From Kiritimatiellia bacterium (lineage in GTDB: Bacteria > Verrucomicrobiota > Kiritimatiellia > RFP12 > UBA3636), in the NCBI GenBank assembly GCA_016295275.1, contig JAEDLN010000028.1, forward strand, positions 1-15,539: a stretch of 15,539 nt of DNA, in the 5' to 3' direction. Position numbers and translations under genes: made by a program. Positions 1 to 6,561 of this stretch are shown in pieces. The notes beneath the pieces are model-generated. The model did no database searches and was not told where the DNA came from. It saw nothing but the letters and a program-made list of their open reading frames with translations. Position 1 is the stretch's first letter, and each line of letters opens with the position of its first letter.

Positions 1-246
1 TCGCGCCCTACCGCAACGGGACACGAGCGGGGCACGCGCCACGGGGTACGAGCGGGGGCGCGGGATGCCAAGCCGCCACGGGCCGTGCAACGGGGCAGGG
101 CGGGCAATGCGCGTGACGAAGCGGTGGAAATGACGGATTGCATCGGGCGCGTGACAACACTGCCCGTAACGAACGGAACTGTCCGAATCGAGCTCACCGG
201 TGCGCCGGTTGTGCTTCGCGGTCTTGCGCCGTTGCCGCTCCATTGA
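1..246 (+). CDS. C-terminal fragment of a protein, possibly a carbohydrate-active or beta-sandwich protein
   Basis: Frame 1 is open from the left edge to a TGA at 244-246, giving 81 codons with no start in the window. The last 40 or so residues (from VEMTDCIGR, codons 42 onward) contain TLPV, NGTVRIELTG and APVVLRGL. This alternation of V/T/L strands with a DxxGR turn resembles the closing beta-sandwich strands of many glycoside hydrolases. That likeness is pattern recognition only, not a family assignment. The first 40 residues are rich in R, G and A and are encoded by G-rich low-complexity DNA with an imperfect 25-bp repeat, so they look unlike ordinary protein. Either a GC-rich element sits in frame inside the gene, or the gene is degraded, or the open frame is partly fortuitous. 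An ATG at 130 could in principle start a 38-residue product, but this is unlikely to be a real gene start. The enzyme class cannot be told from this fragment. Confidence 0.42.
   Translation, partial: SRPTATGHERGTRHGVRAGARDAKPPRAVQRGRAGNARDEAVEMTDCIGRVTTLPVTNGTVRIELTGAPVVLRGLAPLPLH
23..57 (+). repeat. imperfect 25-bp direct repeat, G-rich
   Basis: ACGAGCGGGG occurs at 23-32 and again at 48-57, exactly 25 bp apart. Each copy is preceded by a similar ACGGG-type stretch (ACGGGAC at 16-22, ACGGGGT at 41-47). The surrounding 120 bp is strongly G-rich on the + strand and differs in composition from the genes. It adjoins the dispersed-repeat copy at about 65-114. Confidence 0.5.
65..114 (+). repeat. 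dispersed GC-rich repeat, copy A
   Basis: Two blocks here recur in reverse complement near position 12060. GCCGCCACGGGCCGTGC at 72-88 matches 12071-12087 with one mismatch. GGCAGGGCGGG at 94-104 matches 12048-12058 exactly. The order of the blocks is the same in both copies, but the spacer differs (5 nt here, 12 nt there). Both copies have GATGCC just before the first block and GCGCG-like sequence after the second. This copy lies inside the open frame of the left-edge fragment. The alignment was made by eye, and no significance was computed. Confidence 0.5.
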
Positions 247-335
247 GCCTCGAAAGCGATCGTCCGTCTGTCGCGGGTTTCCGGAAATGGGATTTTCCGG
301 CAGGCAGGTTTTCCTGTGAAAAAGCATTCGTCTTT

Positions 336-344
336 TGCTATACT
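336..344 (+). promoter_or_regulatory. extended -10 promoter for mutL, implying a nearly leaderless transcript
   Basis: TGCTATACT fits the extended -10 consensus TGnTATAAT with a single mismatch. No good -35 box lies 16-18 bp upstream, which is tolerable for extended -10 promoters. Transcription would begin about 7 nt downstream, at about 351, next to the ATG at 352. The region before this ATG has no Shine-Dalgarno sequence, which agrees with leaderless or near-leaderless translation. Confidence 0.45.
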
Positions 345-351
345 GAATGGC

Positions 352-2334
352 ATGGAAAAGAAATCAGGTGCAAAGATTCGAATGCTCTCGCAGGATGTGG
401 CCAACAAGATTGCCGCAGGCGAGGTTGTCGAGCGCCCGGCATCGGTTGTCAAAGAGCTTTTGGAAAATGCTCTGGACGCCGGGGCGACGCGCATTGATAT
501 TGCGATTACAGCCGGAGGCCGGAAGCTGATTTCGATTGCCGACAACGGTTCCGGCATGGGGCGCGACGATGCGCTGATGGCGCCGGAGCGGCAAGCCACG
601 AGCAAGATTCGGACGGTTCAGGATATCGACCGGATTCAGACGATGGGCTTTCGCGGCGAAGCGCTCGCCTCCATTGCCAGCGTATCTCATTTCACGCTCC
701 GCACACGGCGTCCGGAGGACGATGCGGGAACGGAAATCGTCATTCACGGCGGAGTCCATACGGAGGTTTGCGATTGCGGCATGCCGCCGGGGACGACGCT
801 GGAGGTGCGCGATTTGTTCTACAATCTTCCGGCTCGGCGTGCGTTTTTGCGCTCTTTCCAGACGGAAGAGGCGCACATCCGCAATCAGGTCATCGTCCAT
901 GCGATTTCGCGTCCGGATGTCGCCTTTACGCTCACATGCGATGGCGCTTCCGTGTACGGCTTGCGACCTGCCGACTCGCTGCAAGAGCGCCTTTGCGACT
1001 TGTTCGGCTCGAGTCAGATGGAGGGATTTGTTGCGGTGGATCGTGTTTTCGGCGCCATTCGCGTGCACGGGTTTGTCGGTTTGGCAAGCAATACGCGAGC
1101 CGATTCGCAAGGGCAATATGTTTTTGTGAATCAGCGGCCTGCAACCGCTCCTGCGGTGCAGGCGGCCATTCGCGAGGCCTATCCGCGCATGGAGGCGGGG
1201 CGTCGTCCGCAGGTTTTCCTGTTTTTGGAGGTTCCGCCGGAGACGGTTGACGTGAATGTCCATCCGACGAAGCGCGAGGTTCGCTTCCGTGCGATCGGTG
1301 CGGTTCGCGATGCCGTTCTCGCAACCATTTCATCGGCACTTTCGCCGCATCGCACGACGGCCGTCTTTTCGCCCGGTTCCGCGTCTGCTCCGGTTTCGCA
1401 GCCGGAGCGGCCGCAGCCGCAGACCGTTGCTCCGGCGTCACCGAAGCCGCTGACATTCTCTCCTCCTCCGCCGCGTCAGGAACATTTTGATTTCCAGCCG
1501 ATATCGGATACGACTTTCCGACCGCAGCGGATCACGCCGCCGGTTCCCGCCGATCCGAAAGCCGATACGCTACCGGCGTTACCCCCGATCGCATCCGTTT
1601 CCGTGCCGGTGTCTGCGCCGTCCGTTCCGCCGCCAAGTGTCCGGCCGACGCCGGTTGCGGCGTCCGTTCCGCCGCCGTCGGCAGCGGTTCCGGCGGCATC
1701 TGCGCCGCCGCCACAGCCGCCGGCGGAACCTTCCGGATCGGCGCCTTGGACGAATTTTCGGATTCTCGGGATGCTTCGTTCCGGGTACTTGATGCTGGAG
1801 ACGGACGGCGGCTATACCATTGTCGATCCGTGTGCCGCGCACGAACGCGTCATTTACGAACGTCTGATGAGTCTTGCCTCGCGGACGGATACGCTTTCGC
1901 AGCGGCTTCTGATCCCGCAGACGGTTGCCATGTCGCCGGTTGATGCGCGGCGGATTCGCACGCTTCTTCCCGTTCTCGTAAGCATGGGGTTCGATGTGGA
2001 GGATTTCGGTGGCGATACGTTTGTCGTCCATGCGATGCCGGATATCGTGGCAGGCGCATCCGCAAAATCGATTCTGGAGGAGACGGCGCTGGCTTTGGAG
2101 GAAGCCGGACCGCGCCGCGGACGCCAGCATTGGCAGGAGGAGCTCGTTGCGGCGGCGGCTTCGCGCGGGGCGGTTCGTTCGGGGAAAGCATTGAATCCGG
2201 AGGAGCAGAAGGTCTTGCTGCGCGAGTTGGCCGGATGCAAGCTTCCGTATGCTTCTCCTCTCGGCTATCCGACCATGATTTTCACCTCTACGCGGGAGCT
2301 GGACCGCAAGTTCCGCAAGAACGGCGGCAATTGA
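352..2334 (+). CDS. mutL: DNA mismatch repair protein MutL
   Basis: MutL is the ATP-dependent matchmaker that links MutS mismatch recognition to strand incision. The ATG at 352 gives 660 residues. An in-frame GTG at 316 and an ATG at 382 are alternatives; 352 is preferred because the extended -10 ends at 344. The N-terminal GHKL ATPase is intact: IAAGEVVERPASVVKELLEN at residues 20-39 (general base E35, Mg ligand N39), DNGSGM at 64-69, RQATSK at 80-85 (usual H replaced by Q) and GFRGEALASI at 99-108. The transducer domain ends with VHPTKREVRF. A linker of about 140 residues, very rich in Pro, Ala, Ser and Val, spans roughly 345-485. The C-terminal dimerization domain begins near NFRILGMLRSGYLML. 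Its endonuclease motif, DQHA(x)2E(x)4E in many bacteria, reads D492-P-C-A-A-H-E498-R-V-I-Y-E503, and the downstream Cys/His ligands are replaced too, so nicking activity is doubtful. Identity is secure; loss of endonuclease activity is inferred. Confidence 0.97.
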   Translation: MEKKSGAKIRMLSQDVANKIAAGEVVERPASVVKELLENALDAGATRIDIAITAGGRKLISIADNGSGMGRDDALMAPERQATSKIRTVQDIDRIQTMGFRGEALASIASVSHFTLRTRRPEDDAGTEIVIHGGVHTEVCDCGMPPGTTLEVRDLFYNLPARRAFLRSFQTEEAHIRNQVIVHAISRPDVAFTLTCDGASVYGLRPADSLQERLCDLFGSSQMEGFVAVDRVFGAIRVHGFVGLASNTRADSQGQYVFVNQRPATAPAVQAAIREAYPRMEAGRRPQVFLFLEVPPETVDVNVHPTKREVRFRAIGAVRDAVLATISSALSPHRTTAVFSPGSASAPVSQPERPQPQTVAPASPKPLTFSPPPPRQEHFDFQPISDTTFRPQRITPPVPADPKADTLPALPPIASVSVPVSAPSVPPPSVRPTPVAASVPPPSAAVPAASAPPPQPPAEPSGSAPWTNFRILGMLRSGYLMLETDGGYTIVDPCAAHERVIYERLMSLASRTDTLSQRLLIPQTVAMSPVDARRIRTLLPVLVSMGFDVEDFGGDTFVVHAMPDIVAGASAKSILEETALALEEAGPRRGRQHWQEELVAAAASRGAVRSGKALNPEEQKVLLRELAGCKLPYASPLGYPTMIFTSTRELDRKFRKNGGN

Positions 2335-2399
2335 CCGGTATTTCAGCGCCTCTTCGTTCCAGACAAAACAAGATTTCGGACTCCATTCGCCTATCTGCC

Positions 2400-3254
2400 A
2401 TGAAGAAAACATTTCTTACCCTTTCCATTACGCTGACGCTTCTTTTTCCGATGGCCCTTCCGGTGCGTGCGGGAGAGCAACCGGAACCCGTCAAAATCCT
2501 GTCGATCGGCAACAGTTTTTCGGTGAATGCGCATCACGATCTGGCGAAAATCTGCGAATCGTCCGGCAAGCCGGTCGTGCTCGGAAATGCCGCGATCGGC
2601 GGATGCACGATGGAACGCCATTGGAAAAACGCTTCCACAAACGGCGTCTGCTACCGGTATAAAAACCGGTCAATGACACTGACGCAGATGCTGGAGGCGG
2701 AAAAGTGGCAGTATGTCACCATTCAGCAAGCCAGCTGGTACTCCCAGAATCCTGCAACCTACGAGCCGTTCGGCACCCGGTTGATGGAATTGATCCGGAC
2801 GCATGCGCCGCAGGCGGAAATCGTTCTGCATGAAACCTGGGCATATCGGGGCGATGAAAAGCGGATTTCGAAGGCGGGTCTCACGCCATACGAAATGTAC
2901 GCAAAAATCGGGAAGGCATACAAGCGGTTTGCGGCCGCGCACAATCTTCGGATCATTCCGGCGGGATGGGCATTCAAAACGGCCTGGGATACGCCGGAGT
3001 GGGGGTTGCGCGTTGTCGCCGACAAGGAGACGGGAACCCCGGCAAAAGGAAAGCCGCTGCATCGTCTGGACGGGTATCATGCCAATGCTTTCGGCTCCTA
3101 TCTGATTGGACTTGTTTGGGCGAAGACGCTTCTGGACATCGACCCCGGCGAAGTCACGTATGTTCCAAAGGAAGTCGGCGAAACCTACGCCGCCCTCCTC
3201 AGGAAAATCGCGTCCGAAGCGGTCTCCACCTATCAAGATACGGAAAACCCCTAG
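2400..3254 (+). CDS. Exported DUF4886 (SGNH-hydrolase-like) protein
   Basis: The ATG at 2400 gives 284 residues, beginning with a clear signal peptide: MKK, a hydrophobic core LTLSITLTLLFPMALP, and a likely cut after VRA at residue 24. The open frame extends upstream into mutL, but the signal peptide fixes the start. The mature part follows the DUF4886 pattern. It has ILSIGNSFS (putative nucleophile S39), IGGCTMERHW at 66-75, YVTIQQASWYS around 105-115, IVLHETWAYR at 141-150 and LDGYHANAFGSYL with D224 and H227 as the probable DxxH pair. This fits an SGNH-type esterase or lipase fold acting outside the cytoplasm. The substrate is unknown; the beta-galactosidase gene 72 bp downstream makes a sugar ester such as O-acetyl plausible, but this is inference. 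No Shine-Dalgarno sequence is seen. The gap after mutL is 65 bp with no terminator, so partial read-through is possible. Confidence 0.85.
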   Translation: MKKTFLTLSITLTLLFPMALPVRAGEQPEPVKILSIGNSFSVNAHHDLAKICESSGKPVVLGNAAIGGCTMERHWKNASTNGVCYRYKNRSMTLTQMLEAEKWQYVTIQQASWYSQNPATYEPFGTRLMELIRTHAPQAEIVLHETWAYRGDEKRISKAGLTPYEMYAKIGKAYKRFAAAHNLRIIPAGWAFKTAWDTPEWGLRVVADKETGTPAKGKPLHRLDGYHANAFGSYLIGLVWAKTLLDIDPGEVTYVPKEVGETYAALLRKIASEAVSTYQDTENP

Positions 3255-3294
3255 TTTCCGGAGTGTGTGGTCCAATCTGCTCCCATTCTTTCCG

Positions 3295-3306
3295 AACAAG
3301 CTTGTT
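3295..3306. promoter_or_regulatory. 12-bp perfect palindrome upstream of lacZ, possible operator
   Basis: AACAAGCTTGTT is a perfect palindrome lying 20-31 bp before the lacZ ATG at 3327. It overlaps the zone where a promoter would sit; TACGAT at 3312-3317 is a weak -10 candidate. With no loop and no T-tract it is not a terminator. It could be a repressor site for the glycosidase gene, but a single copy without a regulator gene nearby is weak evidence. Confidence 0.25.
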
Positions 3307-3326
3307 TCTCTTACGATTCTGTCGGC

Positions 3327-6314
3327 ATGAAACCGGTTGCACTATCCAGAAATGCGTTGCCGGCAACGGCATTATCCTGGCCAAGCCGGTCCTTGACGCT
3401 ATCGCCGGAGCAGTATCTTTACGATATCGACGACTGGCGTCTTTCGCTTCGGGACGGATGGCGCTGTCTCTGGCGCCCGGATGCCGGGGAGCCGCGCAGT
3501 CTTGCCGGGTTTCAGCGTCCGGATTTCGACGATTCGAACTGGGACGCGATTGAGCTTCCCGCAACTTGGGAGATGAAGGGATACGGGACGCCGATTTACG
3601 TCAACAGCGGATGGCCGTTTCGGCCGGATCCCCCTCGGATTCCGGAATGCGGGGAACGGGGGCGGACGGTTCATGCGGAGCCGAATCCCACCATGCGGCT
3701 ACGCCGTGTTTTCGCCGTTCCGGAGGAATGGCGAGGTCGGTTGGTCCGGCTGTATGTCGGCGCGGCGCAGGCAAAGCTGTCGATATGGGTGAACGGGCTC
3801 TTCGTCGGTTCTACGCAAGATGCCGGAGCCGGTTTTTCCTTCGATCTCACGCCGGTCTGCCAAGAAGGGGAGAATACGCTGGCGTTCCAGGTTTGGAAAT
3901 ATGCGGAGGGGAGTTATCTGGAAGATCAGGATGCGTGGCGTTTTTCCGGAATCTACCGGGACGTTTTCCTCTATTCCGTCGATCCGTCGCACATTGAAGA
4001 CGCGATATTCGAATCCAGGTATGAAGAGCGTTCGATCCTTGTCCGTGCCACGATCGCCGATCCGCCTCCCGGAGGCGTTCTCGAATGGACGCTCGGCAAC
4101 AAAACGGCGTCCTTCCGGTTTGGCGCTTCGCCGCTTCCGGAAACGGCGGTTTCCTTGCGGCTTTCTTCCGGGTCGTTTCCCTCGTGGCATCCCGAGAATC
4201 CCGGTCTGGTTGCTTCGCGCCTCGTGTTGCGGGATGCATCCGGCGCCATTCGCGATATCCGCCATGCGCGGACGGCGCTCCGGAGTTCTTCCGTCTGCGA
4301 TGGCGTCTACCGCATAAACGGGATGCCCTTTCGGTTTCAGGGGGTCAATCGCCATGAAATCGATCCTGCCGACGGGCGTGTGATGACGCGTTCGCGCATG
4401 GAGCAGGATGCGCGAATGATCAAAGAAGCGGGTTTCAACGCGGTACGAACCGCCCATGGTACGCATCATCCGTTATGGTACGAAATCTGCGATCGCATCG
4501 GGCTTGCGGTTCTTGCGGAAGCCAACATCGAATCGCACGGGCTTTCCTATTTGCGTTGCGTTTTGCCGGGCGATCGTCCCGAGTGGCGTCCTGCCGTTTT
4601 GGAGCGCATCGAGCGGATGGTTCGCACCCTTCGCAACCATCCATCCGTCGTTCTGTGGTCGCTTGGCAACGAGGCGGGCTACGGCGATGCCTTTTCGGCC
4701 GCTGCCGGGCGAATCCGCGAATTGGACGAGCGGCCGATCCACTATGCCGATATGAATGCGGTGGCGGATTTCGATTCGCAGACCTATCCCACCGTCGCAT
4801 GGCTTCGGGACTGGCTTGCGGGAAGAGCCGAGCGCAAGGGGGAGCACGGAGAGGCGACATCGCTCCGGCAGCATGGCATCCAGCCGTCCGGAAAGCCGTT
4901 TCTTGCCAATGAGTATGCCCATGCCATGGGGAACAGCACCGGTAATTTTGCCGAAATCTGGAAAACCTTCGAAGACTCGCCTCGCTTTGCCGGCGGTTTT
5001 GTCTGGGAGTGGTGCGAGCACGCCCTTTACCGGCCTTCCGCCGGCGGGGCCGCCCATTCGTCGACGCGTCTTGCATCGCCCATGTGTTACGGAGGCGATT
5101 TTCGAGACAGTCCGAATTCCGGTTTCTTTTGTTGCGACGGGCTCGTTCGCGGCGATCGCGTCCCGAATCCGGGACTGTCGGAAGTGCGTTCCGTTCAAAT
5201 GCCTCTTGGAATTGCGTTGGACGAAGCCACGGGGCAGTTGCTCTGCCGCAACCGCTATTATGCCACATCGCTTCAGCCCCGTCTCCATTGCATCGCTCTT
5301 CGGCTGTTGAGAGGCGGAAAAGTCGTTGCCGACCGGGTTGTGCCTTTGCAGAAACCGGTGCCTCCGCGCGGCACTTGGGCGCTTCCGTCTGCTGCGATTG
5401 CCGCTCTCTGTCCGATGTTCCGTGCCGCTTCATGCGCGGAAGAGGAGCGCATCTTGCGCGTCGGGCTTCTCGCCGGAAAACGGGTCCTCGCCGAATGCGA
5501 ATTTCCGCTCGATCCGTTTGTGCCGTCCCACTTTCTGCGCGATGGCGTTCCCGGAGCGCCATCGGACGGCCTTTATCCGTTCGAACCCGTTTTCGACCGG
5601 GTTCCGACCGACAACGATCGCGGCTGTCGCTTTACGGATCCCGGAAAGGCGTCCGGCTCCATTGTCTGGAACGATTGGACGCCGTTTGACGGCTTTCCTG
5701 CCGGACAAGCCGATTGCGCCGCGACAGGTACGCATTTCAAATTGCTCACATTCGGCTGGAAGCTTCGTTCGGAATGCGGCCGCATCGGCGTACGCTCGCT
5801 CTTGCCGGTTTCGGCGGTTGTGGCGGTGGAATGGTATGGGCGCGGACCCGGCGAAAATTATCCGGATCGCCATACCGGCGCCTTTCTCGGTTGGCATCGG
5901 TGTGCGAGACCGGCGGAGCTTGCCACGCCGTATACGCATCCGCAGGAAAACGGCGAACGGTGCGATTGCCGGATGTTGCGCATATATGGCGAGAGCGGCG
6001 TTTGCACGGAAATCTGCGCCGATGCGTCCTTCGGCTTTTGTTTGCGTCCATACCGAAGCCGCGAGCTTGCCGAGGCCGCACATGCGTCGGATCTTCCGCC
6101 GGTCAATGGTGCCGCGCCGGAGGTTTGGGAGTTGACGCTTGATGCCGCGATGCGAGGGGTTGGCGGCGATAACAGCTGGGGGCTTCTGCCGATGCCTGCC
6201 TATCGGCTGTTGCCCGAATCTCTCTTGTGGGGCAACGGAACGATCCGTTTTCTGTTTCGACGGTATGCCGCGGTTTTCACACCGGCTTGTTCCAAACAGT
6301 CGCCGCCGGCATGA
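3327..6314 (+). CDS. lacZ: Beta-galactosidase, glycoside hydrolase family 2, LacZ type
   Basis: This enzyme hydrolyses terminal beta-D-galactosides. The ATG at 3327 gives 995 residues, close to E. coli LacZ (1023). A GTG at 3267 would add 20 residues with no family support. Domain order is that of long LacZ enzymes: N-terminal jelly roll (GYGTPIYVNSGWPF near residue 90), Ig-like domains, a TIM barrel, and the C-terminal small-chain domain from about 748. Catalytic landmarks are complete: acid/base E449 in WSLGNEAGYG, nucleophile E529 in NEYAHAMGNS, metal-site E402 and H404 in EANIESHG, and GGFVWEWCEH. In the last domain DNDRG, GRGPGENYPDRHTG, PQENG and GVGGDNSW are present; W951 matches E. 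coli W999. There is no signal peptide, so it should act in the cytoplasm on imported sugars, while the neighbouring DUF4886 protein is exported. Function is secure at family level; other beta-linked galactosides or fucosides could be the natural substrate. Confidence 0.95.
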   Translation: MKPVALSRNALPATALSWPSRSLTLSPEQYLYDIDDWRLSLRDGWRCLWRPDAGEPRSLAGFQRPDFDDSNWDAIELPATWEMKGYGTPIYVNSGWPFRPDPPRIPECGERGRTVHAEPNPTMRLRRVFAVPEEWRGRLVRLYVGAAQAKLSIWVNGLFVGSTQDAGAGFSFDLTPVCQEGENTLAFQVWKYAEGSYLEDQDAWRFSGIYRDVFLYSVDPSHIEDAIFESRYEERSILVRATIADPPPGGVLEWTLGNKTASFRFGASPLPETAVSLRLSSGSFPSWHPENPGLVASRLVLRDASGAIRDIRHARTALRSSSVCDGVYRINGMPFRFQGVNRHEIDPADGRVMTRSRMEQDARMIKEAGFNAVRTAHGTHHPLWYEICDRIGLAVLAEANIESHGLSYLRCVLPGDRPEWRPAVLERIERMVRTLRNHPSVVLWSLGNEAGYGDAFSAAAGRIRELDERPIHYADMNAVADFDSQTYPTVAWLRDWLAGRAERKGEHGEATSLRQHGIQPSGKPFLANEYAHAMGNSTGNFAEIWKTFEDSPRFAGGFVWEWCEHALYRPSAGGAAHSSTRLASPMCYGGDFRDSPNSGFFCCDGLVRGDRVPNPGLSEVRSVQMPLGIALDEATGQLLCRNRYYATSLQPRLHCIALRLLRGGKVVADRVVPLQKPVPPRGTWALPSAAIAALCPMFRAASCAEEERILRVGLLAGKRVLAECEFPLDPFVPSHFLRDGVPGAPSDGLYPFEPVFDRVPTDNDRGCRFTDPGKASGSIVWNDWTPFDGFPAGQADCAATGTHFKLLTFGWKLRSECGRIGVRSLLPVSAVVAVEWYGRGPGENYPDRHTGAFLGWHRCARPAELATPYTHPQENGERCDCRMLRIYGESGVCTEICADASFGFCLRPYRSRELAEAAHASDLPPVNGAAPEVWELTLDAAMRGVGGDNSWGLLPMPAYRLLPESLLWGNGTIRFLFRRYAAVFTPACSKQSPPA

Positions 6315-6320
6315 CGCCCG

Positions 6321-6348
6321 GCCGCGGCACGGGTGCGGGCAGAATGCG
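6321..6348 (+). repeat. possible third, shorter copy of the dispersed GC-rich repeat (copy B)
   Basis: Directly after lacZ, this stretch holds in order GCCGC, CACGGG, TGC, GGGCAG and AATGCG. The same landmarks occur in the same order at 72-110, where they are separated by extra bases. Several gaps are needed, so this copy is much less certain than the other two. Confidence 0.25.
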
Positions 6349-6450
6349 AAGCTTCCGTCGGGCCTGCGCCACAGTCTGCCGCGTGCGGATCGCCTTCGCA
6401 ACTGTTCCGCGGAAAACGTCCTTCCCGGCGAGAAAAACGAATCGCAGGAA

Positions 6451-6501
6451 ATCAAACGATAGACCCTTTTCCGGCCTTTGCGCACGGGTTTGATTTTTTT
6501 T
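6451..6501 (+). terminator. possible weak intrinsic terminator after lacZ
   Basis: ATCAA (6451-6455) and ACCC (6463-6466) can pair with GGGT (6486-6489) and TTGAT (6490-6494), giving a bulged stem with a 19-nt loop. A run of eight T follows at 6494-6501. The T-run is good but the stem is short and interrupted. The 137 bases between lacZ and this point hold no better hairpin with a T-tract. Confidence 0.3.
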
Positions 6502-6517
6502 CTTGCGGTTTTATGAA
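6490..6517 (+). promoter_or_regulatory. weak sigma70-like promoter upstream of the beta-helix gene
   Basis: TTGATT at 6490-6495 and TATGAA at 6512-6517 are 16 bp apart, each matching four of six consensus bases. Transcription would start around 6524, leaving a leader of roughly 40 nt before the ATG at 6562. The pair overlaps the T-run of the possible lacZ terminator. Confidence 0.22.
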
Positions 6518-6561
6518 AAATTCACAACAATACACCATTGGCTTCTCTCTCTCATTTCGCT

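Noticed and set aside
278..287. palindrome TTTCCGGAAA upstream of mutL
   Set aside because: It is short and lacks a T-tract or a second matching site; TTTCCGG repeats at 294-300, but this is not enough to call an operator.
138..497. open frame overlapping the mutL start
   Set aside because: It is Cys/Arg-rich, motif-free and runs into the conserved N-terminal region of MutL in a different frame.
2130..2399. upstream in-frame extension of the DUF4886 gene into mutL
   Set aside because: The extension is translated from the mutL 3' end in another frame and would bury the signal peptide that starts at 2400.
4435..5562. long minus-strand frames opposite lacZ (also 5430-6485)
   Set aside because: They are very rich in Arg, Ala and Pro, have no motif and lie opposite intact catalytic regions of LacZ.
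6405..6414. palindrome TTCCGCGGAA downstream of lacZ
   Set aside because: It is a ten-base GC-rich palindrome without a loop or U-tract, so it is no terminator, and there is no other support for a site.
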